Under the pieces are notes generated by a model. The model was given only the letters and a program-made list of their open reading frames with translations, was not told the origin of the DNA and did no database searches. The position numbers and the translations under genes are program-made. Below, one piece after another: positions 7,293-17,666 of a stretch of DNA of 64,000 bases; the first letter of the stretch is position 1, and the number at the start of each line of letters is the position of its first letter. Location: contig JAFLCN010000014.1 of the NCBI GenBank assembly GCA_017303555.1, positions 38,082 to 102,081 of the forward strand, written 5' to 3'. Origin of the DNA: Planctomycetota bacterium. GTDB taxonomy: Bacteria > Planctomycetota > Phycisphaerae > Phycisphaerales > UBA1924.

Positions 7293-8219
7293 ATGCAAGT
7301 AGCCCCAACAAGCACTTCAGCTTCCATCGCGATCCGCTACGGCGGCGTTTCGTTTTCCTACGAATCGGGCGAGGCTCCGGCGCTTGATCGCGTTTCGCTG
7401 GATGTGAGGCGGGGCGAGCGGCTCGGGATCCTGGGCCCCAATGGCGGCGGCAAATCAACGTTGCTCCAGCTGACGCTCGGGCTGCTGCGTGGATATTCGG
7501 GGACGATCGAAGTGGAGGGGCTAGCGCCGGTCGAGGCGGCGAAGCAGCGGTTGATCGGATATGTGCCCCAGCGGGTCGAGGCGGAGCTGGCGTTTCCGAT
7601 CACGGCGCGGCATGCGGCGTCGATGGCAGCGACGGCGGGGCTCGGCCCGTTCGCGCGTTCATCGAGTGCGAGCGAGAAAGTCGAGCGGGCGCTGAGCGTG
7701 GTGGGCGCGACGGCATTTGCCGATCGGCCGGTCGGCCAGCTTTCGGGCGGGCAGATGCAGCGGGTGATGATCGCGCGGGCGCTCGCGAGCGATGCGAAGA
7801 TCCTGCTGCTGGATGAGCCGACCGTGGGCATCGATCCTGCGGGGCAAAAGCAGTTCGCGGAGCTGATACAGAGGCTGCACGATGAACTCGGGTTGACGAC
7901 GATTGTGGTGAGCCATGATCTGCGCACGGTGGCGGCGACGAGTGATCGGGTGGCGTGCCTTGCAAGGTCGCTGCACTATCACGATTCACCGGAGGGCTTG
8001 ACGCCCCATGTGCTGGCGGAGGTCTTCCGGCACGATGCCGCGGCGATCTTTGGTGATCTGCATGTGGATGCGCACCGGGCATCGGAGTGCGGGCATGACC
8101 ACTCGCACGATCACACGCATGGGCCGGCGCACGAGCATTCGCATGATCATGGGAATGGGTCTCATGGGTCCGATGGGACTCATGGGACGCATCCAAAGTG
8201 CGGCGGGGGCAACTCGTGA
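7293..8219 (+). CDS. znuC: Zinc ABC transporter ATP-binding protein ZnuC
   Basis: A 308-residue ABC ATPase that energises zinc import. It has Walker A GPNGGGKST, Q-loop YVPQR, signature LSGGQMQR, Walker B ILLLDEPTVGID and the switch His in VVSHDLR. After the ATPase core comes a long His-rich tail (AGMTT replaced here by HDHSHDHTHG-type runs, about residues 265-300) likely to bind or sense zinc. The last part of this tail is written in a degenerate 9-bp tandem repeat (ATGGG units, 8149-8190), which gives Gly/His-rich GSHGSDGTHGTH. The start is the ATG at 7293. The stop overlaps the znuB GTG by 4 bases. Confidence 0.93.
   Translation: MQVAPTSTSASIAIRYGGVSFSYESGEAPALDRVSLDVRRGERLGILGPNGGGKSTLLQLTLGLLRGYSGTIEVEGLAPVEAAKQRLIGYVPQRVEAELAFPITARHAASMAATAGLGPFARSSSASEKVERALSVVGATAFADRPVGQLSGGQMQRVMIARALASDAKILLLDEPTVGIDPAGQKQFAELIQRLHDELGLTTIVVSHDLRTVAATSDRVACLARSLHYHDSPEGLTPHVLAEVFRHDAAAIFGDLHVDAHRASECGHDHSHDHTHGPAHEHSHDHGNGSHGSDGTHGTHPKCGGGNS
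8149..8190 (+). repeat. Degenerate ATGGG nonamer repeat inside the znuC 3' end
   Basis: Units of ATGGGA or ATGGGT start at 8149, 8155, 8164, 8173 and 8182; after the first pair they are spaced exactly 9 bases. In the znuC frame they encode a Gly/His/Ser-rich tail. They are related in wording to the GGTCCTATG/CATAGGACC repeat upstream of znuC. Confidence 0.7.
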
Positions 8220-9118
8220 AAACGATCGAGTACCTCTCAACGCCGGGGCTGCGTGAGATTTTTCTGCCGGGCGTGATTGCAGGGCTTGCTATCGCACTGT
8301 TCGGCGGCGTGCTGAGCGTGTTTGTCGTGATGAAGCGCATGGCGTTCATCGGGCAGGGGATCAGCCACGCGGCGTTTGGCGGGATCGGTGTCGCGTATGT
8401 GCTCGGGTTCGGAGCTGCCGCGGGAGCGGGGGCGAGCGTGCTGGGCGGGCAGTTTCTGATCGTGTTTTTGTTCTGCCTGCTCGCGGCGCTTCAGGTCGGC
8501 ATGCTGACCGGAGGCGATCCGGGGCGGCGGGGCAAGCGCGCGCAGGCGGACACAGCGATCGGGATTGTGCTGGTCGCGTCGATGGCGATCGGCTCGCTGC
8601 TCTTGCACATCGCCGAAAAGCGCGGGCGGGTCTCGACGGTCTCGTGGGAAAGCCTGCTGTTTGGATCGATCGTGAGCGTGAGCGAGGCGGATGCGTGGGC
8701 GTGCGTGATTGTGGGCGCGTTGATTCTGCTGACCTTGTTCGTGGTCCGGCGGCCGCTTACGTTCTGGGCCTTTGATGAGTCTGCCGCGGCGGCATTCGGC
8801 GTGAACACCCGCATCATGCGGGTGACGCTGCTGGTTCTGCTGGCTCTGGCGACCGTGACCGCGATGAAGCTCGCGGGCGTGGTGCTGGCGACGGCGATGC
8901 TGGTGCTTCCGGCAGCGGCAGCGGTGCAGTTCAGCGCGGATGCCCGGCGTGTGAGCGTTCTGAGCGTCGTATTTGCGTTGGTGGGGGTAGCGATTGGGAT
9001 GGTGCTGAGCTTCGAATTCGACTGGCCCACCGGCGCGAGTATCGTGCTGGTGCTGGCGGCGGTCTTTGGAATCGGGTGGGTGCGCGGACAAACGTGGCAC
9101 CGGGCTTCTGCCCGGTGA
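8216..9118 (+). CDS. znuB: Zinc ABC transporter membrane permease ZnuB
   Basis: A 300-residue ABC-3 family permease with about eight hydrophobic segments, for example IFLPGVIAGLAIALFGGVLSVFVV, FLIVFLFCLLAALQVG and VTLLVLLALATVTAMKLAGVVL. The family words MAFIGQGISHAAFGGIGVAY and LAGVVLATAMLVLPAAAA are present. I start it at the GTG at 8216, which overlaps the znuC stop as GTGA and has GGGGGC upstream; an in-frame GTG at 8198 is the alternative. It completes the importer that carries zinc across the inner membrane. Confidence 0.9.
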   Translation: MKTIEYLSTPGLREIFLPGVIAGLAIALFGGVLSVFVVMKRMAFIGQGISHAAFGGIGVAYVLGFGAAAGAGASVLGGQFLIVFLFCLLAALQVGMLTGGDPGRRGKRAQADTAIGIVLVASMAIGSLLLHIAEKRGRVSTVSWESLLFGSIVSVSEADAWACVIVGALILLTLFVVRRPLTFWAFDESAAAAFGVNTRIMRVTLLVLLALATVTAMKLAGVVLATAMLVLPAAAAVQFSADARRVSVLSVVFALVGVAIGMVLSFEFDWPTGASIVLVLAAVFGIGWVRGQTWHRASAR

Positions 9119-9160
9119 GTTTGGCTGGAAGAAGGGAACACCGCCCGGAAGGGCGGTGCC
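9096..9160. repeat. Two short REP-like hairpins after znuB
   Basis: CACCGGGC-TTCT-GCCCGGTG (9097-9116) overlaps the end of znuB, and CACCGCCC-GGAA-GGGCGGTG lies about 25 bp downstream (9140-9159). Both are perfect 8-bp stems with 4-nt loops and share the CACC...GGTG frame. They may protect the znu message 3' end or be remnants of a repeat family; neither has a T-tract. Confidence 0.65.
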
Positions 9161-9175
9161 ACGAAGGAACATCGA

Positions 9176-9361
9176 ATGAAAGCAGAAAACCTGCTGGCAG
9201 AACTCAACCGGCTTCGGAAAGACATCGGCGAAGACAAGAGCGACCTCGAGTGGCTCGCGGTGCATCACGCGTTCTGCTTCATCAGCTACAAAATGGGTGA
9301 GTTTCAGAAGTACGTGGAAGAGCAGGACAAGGCGGGCGCATTCGACGAGTACGAGCCGTGA
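9176..9361 (+). CDS. Small hypothetical protein (61 aa)
   Basis: An acidic 61-residue protein, MKAENLLAELNRLRKDIGED..., with a predicted N-terminal helix and the central word WLAVHHAFCFISYKMGEF. It has no membrane helix and no family I recognise. The ribosome site AAGGAAC lies 6 bases before the ATG, a good sign that it is real. Its stop overlaps the GTG of the next gene (GTGA), so the two are translated together. Confidence 0.75.
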   Translation: MKAENLLAELNRLRKDIGEDKSDLEWLAVHHAFCFISYKMGEFQKYVEEQDKAGAFDEYEP

Positions 9362-9708
9362 GTGAAAACAAAGCGACCGTCGCACGCTACATGGATGGGT
9401 TTCGCGTGAGCGATCACGCGAAGGTGTTGTCGTGCCTGACAGACGATGTCGTGTGGGACATGCCCGGCGCGTTTCACCTGGTTGGCAAGGATTCGTTCGA
9501 CAAAGAGATCGAGAACGACGCGTTCGAGGGAAGGCCGGAGATCACCGTTGAGCGCATGATCGAAGAGAACGATGTGGTCGTGGCGGAGGGCGCGGTGACG
9601 AGCCGGAAAAAAGGCGGCGAGCCGTTTCGTGCGGTTTTCTGCGACGTGTTTTTCATGCGGTCGGGCAAGATTGCGCGGCTGGTGACCTATCTGATGGTCG
9701 TGCAATAA
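9358..9708 (+). CDS. SnoaL-like / NTF2-fold protein
   Basis: A 116-residue protein of the SnoaL-like NTF2 superfamily. Typical elements are ATVARYMDGFRVSDHAKVLSCLTDDVVWDMPG at the start and the strand pattern VVVAEGAVTSR, FRAVFCDVFFMRSGKIARLVTYL at the end. Such proteins are small hydrolases, isomerases or ligand-binding subunits, so no reaction can be named. GTG at 9358 overlaps the stop of the 61-residue gene. The pair follows znuB by about 60 bp but has no evident link to zinc. Confidence 0.8.
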   Translation: MSENKATVARYMDGFRVSDHAKVLSCLTDDVVWDMPGAFHLVGKDSFDKEIENDAFEGRPEITVERMIEENDVVVAEGAVTSRKKGGEPFRAVFCDVFFMRSGKIARLVTYLMVVQ

Positions 9709-9860
9709 CGCCCGGTTCTCGCATGGATTCTGCGGGAGTTCGCGGCCGGGGGTGGGGTCAGGAGTGCGGGCGGGGGGCGGGATGAGGTATTTTCGGTCTG
9801 GCGAATCGACCAAGATGGCGACCGGAAACCGCCGTGATTGGCGCGGCGAAGAAAAAAATG
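9709..9860. other. Intergenic stretch, nothing recognised
   Basis: GC-rich sequence between the NTF2-fold gene and a strong promoter. I see no coding sequence, hairpin with T-tract, or repeat. Confidence 0.5.
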
Positions 9861-9889
9861 TTGCATCCGAACCCGGTTTCGGCGATAAT
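9861..9889 (+). promoter_or_regulatory. Sigma-70-type promoter of a putative small RNA
   Basis: TTGCAT (9861-9866), exactly 17 bases, then GATAAT (9884-9889). This is the best housekeeping-type promoter in the window. The predicted start point is at about 9896. No gene of normal length follows. Confidence 0.7.
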
Positions 9890-9895
9890 CGTTGT

Positions 9896-10212
9896 ATTGG
9901 AGGCATCGCTCTCGCAACGGACGCCGACGGCGCATCGAACGAGAGTGGGTTCCAACGACCGGAGAGATGTTTCTCTTCGGGCGATGTGCCGCGGGTGACG
10001 GCCCGCGGAGGGAAAGAGCGGCGGCGAGCAGTACATGCTCGTGTCGGCTGCACGGGCTTTCTCAGAAGGAGGTGATCCAGTGATCGAATCATGTACGCAG
10101 GGGCTGCGCTGCTGAAGCGCGGGCTCGACGGAGTCGCGCAATGCGCGGCCCTACTCCTACGTAAAACAGAACGTAGCGCCGGCGGCCCCGAAAGGGCCGC
10201 CGGTTGTTTTTT
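9896..10212 (+). ncRNA. Candidate structured RNA with perfect 16S-tail complement
   Basis: A putative ~317-nt transcript bounded by a good promoter and a strong terminator. It contains clear local stems: CCGCGGG-TGACGG-CCCGCGG (9989-10008), CGAGCA-GTACA-TGCTCG (10025-10041) and CTACGT...ACGTAG (10155-10175). At 10066-10080 it carries AAGGAGGTGATCCAG, a 15-nt perfect complement of the conserved 16S rRNA 3' end. GTG stands 7 bases after GGAGG and opens an 11-codon frame (10080-10115, peptide MIESCTQGLRC). I could not match it to tmRNA, RNase P RNA, SRP RNA or a known riboswitch by eye. It may be a dual-function mini-mRNA or an RNA that binds ribosomes or free 30S subunits. Confidence 0.5.
10080..10115 (+). 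CDS. 11-codon mini-ORF behind a maximal Shine-Dalgarno
   Basis: GTG ATC GAA TCA TGT ... TGC TGA encodes MIESCTQGLRC (two Cys). GGAGG to GTG is 7 bases, an ideal spacing, and the pairing with 16S rRNA extends to 15 bases. No regulated gene follows before the terminator, so an attenuator leader role is not evident. It may not be a real gene; the ribosome site may be the functional part. Confidence 0.3.
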   Translation: MIESCTQGLRC

Positions 10213-10213
10213 C
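10179..10213 (+). terminator. Strong rho-independent terminator
   Basis: Stem CCGGCGGCCC / GGGCCGCCGG (10 bp, loop CGAAA) is followed by TTGTTTTTT. It ends the putative small RNA transcript that begins near 9896. Confidence 0.9.
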
Positions 10214-10614
10214 CAACAAGTGTCTCCCGGTCCCAGCACGATCAACGCCCGGCCCTGCGGGCGCTGACCCGATCTCTGGCAGCGGGAAAACCATCGGGAT
10301 TGATGCGGCTGCCAGCCAATCGGAAACGCCAAGCATGCAATGCGACCGAAGTCGGCAGTTTGCGAGGTCGAGCGAGCGGTGCGGTGCAAGGGGCATACGC
10401 CCTGGGGCGAAGATCGGCGACTGCATGTGCGCAGTCGCTTTGAGCGAGTCGAGTTCAAGTTCGACCCCCGAGTTTTCGCACGGTCATGGATGCAACCGCG
10501 TCAACCGATCGCGGCGACGAACCCGGGCTGGTGCGCGGCGGAAATCGTGCCGCGGGCGGCTTGTGTGTGAAGAACTCCTCATGGGATGCTTGAAGGGAGA
10601 ATCCGGCAAAGCGC
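10214..10614. other. Intergenic stretch without a recognised gene
   Basis: About 400 bp with no convincing ORF and no clear repeat. Codon patterns in all frames look like random GC-rich DNA, and I see no family motif. Confidence 0.45.
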
Positions 10615-10675
10615 GAAAACACCTGACATCACGACGGCACCCACCCCGTGTGCCGTCGTGAAATCAGGTGTTTTC
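10615..10675. repeat. 61-nt near-perfect hairpin
   Basis: Outer arms GAAAACACCTGA / TCAGGTGTTTTC (12 bp) and inner arms TCACGACGGCAC / GTGCCGTCGTGA (12 bp) are separated by a 2x2 internal mismatch and closed by a 9-nt loop. The outer arms end in a four-A/four-T run, so it could work as a terminator in both directions. It isolates the small-RNA region from the second sigma factor gene. A miniature mobile element is possible but I see no target duplication. Confidence 0.8.
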
Positions 10676-10922
10676 GACAAACCCGCCCCGAGTTGGCGCT
10701 GAACCGGACTGCGGACAAGGGGCGCAAGGGTCAGTTCAATGCGCCCGAGGCTTGCATTTCCCAGCTCGGTTAGAATCTCGAGAAGGGCTGCTGCAAGCGC
10801 GAATGGGAGCGTGGGGCTTCCAATCGCGATTCTCCATAGGGAGTGTGCGGAGCAACTGGTCGAATCTTGCACCGACCCGGGGGTTTTTGGAGCAAATCGG
10901 GGCTCCAAGGGGGAAAACTCAT

Positions 10923-11531
10923 TTGGGCGCAATTCCGGACTTCGTGACGACCACGCTCCTGCTGGATCAGCTTCAGGACGATGGCAATCAGGCCGCCTGG
11001 CGGGAGGTGGATGAGCGGTTCAGGGGAGTAGTCCTTGGGACCGCCCGCAAGCTCGGGCTTGACGAGGCCGACGCGGCGGACGTCGCGCAGGAAACGATGG
11101 TTCAGAGCATAAAGGACCTGCGGGCGGGGCGCTACGACCGGACGCGTGGGAGACTGAGCGGCTGGATTCTCGCGATCGCCCATCATCGCATCACCGACAT
11201 CCTTCGACGCAAGCAGCGGGGGATGCGGGATATCAGCCAAACCACGCTCGCAGCGTTGCCCGCCGTTGAAGCACTTTCGGCGGTCTGGTCGGAAGCGCTT
11301 CGGGACGATGTGTTCCGAAGGGCGTGGGAGCGGCTGCAGTTCGAGAGCGGGCAGAACCCCGGCAACATCAAGGCGTTCGAACTGGCGGTGATCCGCGGGG
11401 TTCCTCCGGAAGCGGTTGCGAACGAGTGCGGCATCTCGATTGAGCAGGTTTATGTTGCAAAGAACCGGGTGGCGGGCAAGCTTCGAGAGATCGTCGAGAA
11501 GATGACCAAGGCGTATGAGGACGGGTTATGA
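10923..11531 (+). CDS. ECF-type sigma factor paired with a kinase
   Basis: A sigma-70 family regulator of about 200 residues. Region 2 reads EADAADVAQETMVQSIKDL and RLSGWILAIAHHRITDILRRKQR; region 4 is VIRGVPPEAVANECGISIEQVYVAKNRVAGKLREIV, a helix-turn-helix. I start it at TTG 10923, preceded by AAGGGGGAAAAC; GTG 10944 is possible and would give 195 residues. A TTGCAT / TAGAAT pair at 10752-10776 has a 13-base spacer, too short for a standard promoter. The stop overlaps the kinase ATG as ATGA, so sigma factor and kinase are made together. The kinase's zinc-finger N-terminus may act on this sigma factor. Confidence 0.85.
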   Translation: MGAIPDFVTTTLLLDQLQDDGNQAAWREVDERFRGVVLGTARKLGLDEADAADVAQETMVQSIKDLRAGRYDRTRGRLSGWILAIAHHRITDILRRKQRGMRDISQTTLAALPAVEALSAVWSEALRDDVFRRAWERLQFESGQNPGNIKAFELAVIRGVPPEAVANECGISIEQVYVAKNRVAGKLREIVEKMTKAYEDGL

Positions 11532-14500
11532 GCGAAGGCAAGAGCCCATGCCCATCGGCGGAAGCGCTCGATGCATTTGCCGGTCCTGAGTGGAAGGCCG
11601 TGGCCGACCCGGACGAAACGGGGATCGGTGCCCATGTCGAAAAGTGCGAAGCGTGCGCGGAATGGGTCCGCAATGCGAGATTCGAGCGGGAGTTTGCGTT
11701 GGCGGCGAGCGCGAAGGCCTTTGCCCGCGACCTGACCGAGCCGGCCCTGCCGGAACTGCCGGGATACGAGATCGTGCGGGAGGTATCGCGGGGCGGGCAG
11801 GGAATCGTATTCGAGGCGATCCAGGTTCGCACGCGCAGGCGCGTTGCGCTCAAGATTCTGCGGCAGGACCACGGGCTGCGTCGTTCGCAGCGCGCGAGGT
11901 TCGAGCGGGAGATCGAGATCGCGGCGGCGCTGCATCACCCGGGCATCGTCGCGGTGTACGACAGCATCGCGCTGCCCCGCGGGCGCCACGCGTTGGTGCT
12001 GGAGTTTGTCGAGGGACGCTCGCTCGATCAGCTCGTGGCGGACTGTTCGCGGGATCGCCCTCACTTGAAGCGATGCGTGGAGCTGCTGGCCAAAGTGTGC
12101 GACGCGATTCACTACGCCCATCAGCGCGGGGTGATCCACCGCGATCTCAAGCCTTCGAACATCCTGGTGGACTCGGCGGAGAATCCGCGCATCCTCGACT
12201 TTGGAGTGGCGTGCTGGTTTGGCGCGTCGGCTGGAGTGCCCGCGCGGATCACACTGACCGGCGAATTTGCCGGCACACTGGCGTACGCGGCGCCGGAGCA
12301 GGTCGCGGGCGATCACGGCGCACCGGATCTACGGAGCGATCTGTACGCGATCGGTGTGATGCTCTATCAGGCGAGCGTCGGAGGGCTGCCGTACGACGTG
12401 CAGGGATCGCTCGATACGGTGATCCGCAATATCGCGGGGGCGCCGCCCGTTCGCCCGGCGCGCGGAGCGATCGATCAGGATCTATGGATTATCGTCGGCA
12501 AGGCGCTCGCGAAGGAACCGGACCGGCGGTATCAATCGGGCGATGCCATGGCATCGGACCTGAGGCGGTATCTGCGGGGCGAAACAATCGAAGCCAGGCG
12601 TGACAGCCGCTTGTATGTTCTGAGGAAGGCGCTGCTGCGCCACAGGTACGCCGCGGCGGGCCTGGTTGGGGCGTTGGCCGGGCTTGCCTTTGTCGGGTTC
12701 ACGCTGAAAAGCAGCAACACGCGTCTTGAAGCAGCGCTTCGGACCAGCAACATCGAGCGGGCGAGGGCGCTGGGTGCCGCGGGCAGCCGCCCGGAGGCGG
12801 ATGCGTTGCTGTGGCCCGAGCTGCTTCGATTCGATGCGGGGCTGGAGAATCCGGAGCACTCCATATTCAACGGATCACCGGAGGAGCGTCGGGCCTTGTG
12901 GGCGGGTGTCGAGATGCAGGCGGCGCAGCCGTGTCTGGCGATCGTGATGGTGCCCGAACTCCGGATTACAGATGTTCGCTGGGAATCGGACCGTGTCCGA
13001 ACGGTCTCTCGTGACGGCGTTGAGCGGGCGTGGTCGCTCACGGACCTGAGCCTGCTTTCCGAGCGGAAGATTGTCGAAGGGACGGTAAAGGATCTGAAGT
13101 TTGCGCAAACGGGCGACCGGTTCGTCGCGCGGACACAAAGCGAGATTCAGTGCATCGATCCCGCGACCCGGACGATCCTGGGCCGGCTGAGCGTTGATGC
13201 CGATGCTGCGATCATGATGGGGTTCTGCGCCGCCGGCAAAGTGATGGCGATCTCCCGATCCGGCAAGGGAGTCGATTTTCATGCCGTGCCGAGTTTCGAA
13301 ACGCTCGCGAGTGTGCGCGAGAATGTTGCGCTCCACGCCCCGTGGTTCAGCCCGGAATGCGATCGCGCCGCGATCGTGACCGAGGACGGAAGGGTGCGCG
13401 TCTACCACCTTCCCGGCGGCGAGCCCATCGGTGAGCGTCAGGTGGTCGCTCCGGAATTGATCGCCCGCGACCCGAGCGCACCGGACGATCCGTGGACTCT
13501 CACGTTCTCCGGATCGGGCGAGGTGGTCGCAATCGGGCGTCGGAGGCGCGTGTCGGTCGGGCGCATCGGCGATCGCGATTTGCCACCGGCGCTACTGGCC
13601 ACGGTGGGCAATATGGTCGAGCCGGTGTTCAGCGCATCGGGAAGGTGGCTGCTCACGCGATCGAATCAGGATTCACGCATCCACGTCTGGCAGGCATCGT
13701 CGTGGACAGAGTTCATGTCGCTCCCCGGTCACACGGGCGGACCGACATTCATGTCGATTTCTCCGGATGAACGCTCGATTCTGAGCGTCGATACTGCGGG
13801 CGTGATGCGGCTCTGGGCGGGCCCCGGCTCGGGCTGGCGGCAGGATTTGCCCGACTCCGCAGTTGCGCCGCACGATCTCGCGCTGCATGCGGAATCGAGC
13901 ACGGTTTGGGCCGCGTGTACCGACGGAACGATTGCGGAGTGGTCGCTCAAAGACCTGGCGCCGCCCCGGTTGTTTCGGGCCGATCCCAACTGCGCCTATA
14001 CCGTCGATTTTTCTTCTCGGTGCCGGATACTGGGCGCGGGCGGCGACCTTGGTCGGGTGAGTCGCTTCCGGGAAGGCACGCAACTGCTGCCCGATCTCGA
14101 TGTTCAGTTGGGCGCGCCGGTGGTTGACCTGCGATTTCAGCCCGACGGCGCCCTCCTCGCGGCGTGCTCGAAGTACTCACCCCTGGCGATCTACTCGACC
14201 GCGGATTGGTCGCTGGTGAGCAAAGCCGAATTGAAGATCGGTCGGCTGGCAACCGTTCGATGGAGCCCCGACGGTTCGCTCCTTGTCGTGTCCGGATCAG
14301 ACGGGACTTGCCAGGTTCTGGGAATTCCCGGTCTGCAAACCTGCGCAAGCTGGAAGGCGCACGCCGGCGTCTGCCGCACGGCGGTCTTTTCACCCGATGG
14401 CACGTTGATCGCAACCGGTGGAGACGACGGAACGGTGCGTCTATGGGAAACCGGCACGTGGAAGCTGCGGGGCGAGATTCAGATCAGCAACGACAATATT

Positions 14501-14773
14501 TTCTGCCTTGCGTTCCATGGGGATGGGCACGTCCTGGCGGTTGGAGACAGGTCGGGCCGTGTCACGCAAGTGGGTGTGCCGGAGGCCAAGGCGCTCGCGA
14601 GCTTTGCCGCGGGAAGCCCGGTGATGGCGCTCAAGTACGACGGACCAAAGCTGATTGTGGGGACGATCGATCGACCGATTTCGGTTTGGGACTTTGGAAT
14701 GCTGGCGCGCTGCGTGCGCGGCGATGCGCCGTTCTGGGCAAAGAAGCTCGGGCAGCTCCCCGGGATGCGCTGA
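11528..14773 (+). CDS. Ser/Thr kinase with N-terminal HC2-like zinc finger and WD40-type repeats
   Basis: A 1081-residue signalling protein. Residues 30-50 carry HVEKCEAC (HxxxCxxC), as in anti-sigma zinc fingers. The kinase domain (about 80-350) has SRGGQGIVFE, Lys109, HRDLKPSN (204-211) and DFG (224-226). A membrane helix lies near 372-392 (AAAGLVGALAGLAFVGF). The rest, to the C-terminus, is a beta-propeller with WD40-like words: VFSPDGTLIATGGDDGTVRLWETG, WSPDGSLLVVSGSDGTCQVL, IHVWQASSW. The ATGA overlap with the sigma gene suggests a zinc-finger/sigma interaction released or modified by phosphorylation; that is an inference. The layout is typical of planctomycete ECF/kinase pairs. Confidence 0.92.
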   Translation: MSEGKSPCPSAEALDAFAGPEWKAVADPDETGIGAHVEKCEACAEWVRNARFEREFALAASAKAFARDLTEPALPELPGYEIVREVSRGGQGIVFEAIQVRTRRRVALKILRQDHGLRRSQRARFEREIEIAAALHHPGIVAVYDSIALPRGRHALVLEFVEGRSLDQLVADCSRDRPHLKRCVELLAKVCDAIHYAHQRGVIHRDLKPSNILVDSAENPRILDFGVACWFGASAGVPARITLTGEFAGTLAYAAPEQVAGDHGAPDLRSDLYAIGVMLYQASVGGLPYDVQGSLDTVIRNIAGAPPVRPARGAIDQDLWIIVGKALAKEPDRRYQSGDAMASDLRRYLRGETIEARRDSRLYVLRKALLRHRYAAAGLVGALAGLAFVGFTLKSSNTRLEAALRTSNIERARALGAAGSRPEADALLWPELLRFDAGLENPEHSIFNGSPEERRALWAGVEMQAAQPCLAIVMVPELRITDVRWESDRVRTVSRDGVERAWSLTDLSLLSERKIVEGTVKDLKFAQTGDRFVARTQSEIQCIDPATRTILGRLSVDADAAIMMGFCAAGKVMAISRSGKGVDFHAVPSFETLASVRENVALHAPWFSPECDRAAIVTEDGRVRVYHLPGGEPIGERQVVAPELIARDPSAPDDPWTLTFSGSGEVVAIGRRRRVSVGRIGDRDLPPALLATVGNMVEPVFSASGRWLLTRSNQDSRIHVWQASSWTEFMSLPGHTGGPTFMSISPDERSILSVDTAGVMRLWAGPGSGWRQDLPDSAVAPHDLALHAESSTVWAACTDGTIAEWSLKDLAPPRLFRADPNCAYTVDFSSRCRILGAGGDLGRVSRFREGTQLLPDLDVQLGAPVVDLRFQPDGALLAACSKYSPLAIYSTADWSLVSKAELKIGRLATVRWSPDGSLLVVSGSDGTCQVLGIPGLQTCASWKAHAGVCRTAVFSPDGTLIATGGDDGTVRLWETGTWKLRGEIQISNDNIFCLAFHGDGHVLAVGDRSGRVTQVGVPEAKALASFAAGSPVMALKYDGPKLIVGTIDRPISVWDFGMLARCVRGDAPFWAKKLGQLPGMR

Positions 14774-14800
14774 GCATGTCGAAGCCGGTGGACGATTCAA

Positions 14801-14836
14801 AAAAAAAAGAAAAAGGTCCGGCGTTTCCGCCGGACC
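14801..14836 (-). terminator. Terminator of the pyrophosphatase gene
   Basis: On the minus strand GGTCCGGCG-GAAA-CGCCGGACC (9 bp, tetraloop) is followed by TTTTTCTTTTTTTTTT. It lies just beyond the hppA stop at 14865. The convergent kinase gene ends at 14773. Confidence 0.95.
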
Positions 14837-14864
14837 TCGAGAGCTTGGAGTTGCCCGACCGCGA

Positions 14865-17426
<2,562 letters not shown>

Positions 17427-17621
17427 GTCTTCTTTTCCTCGGTGTCGAGAGAGTCTGCGTTCCGGGCCGATCCCGCATGGCCGGGCCCACTGACTGTGGG
17501 GGTGGGAGTATGACTCGACAGATTGGCCTCCGCCGAACATCACGGCGGACGGTGGCTACAGAGAGCCGCACTCTTCCGCGATCGGCCATTGCCTGCTTCG
17601 CGGTTGAACAAAACCATCCTA

Positions 17622-17645
17622 CCGCAAAACCCGGGCCGGGTGTTG
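17622..17645 (-). terminator. Probable terminator after rpsU
   Basis: On the minus strand AACACCCGGCCCGGGTTTTG follows the rpsU stop by about 22 bp: a short GC-rich stem around ACCCGG/CCGGGT ending in TTTT. Confidence 0.6.
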
Positions 17646-17666
17646 CGTCGCGGCCGAGTTCTGAGA

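Noticed and set aside
10066..10083. 3' end of a 16S rRNA gene on the minus strand
   Set aside because: CTGGATCACCTCCTT matches the 16S tail, but the preceding helix-45 and helix-44 sequence is absent and no rRNA follows or precedes.
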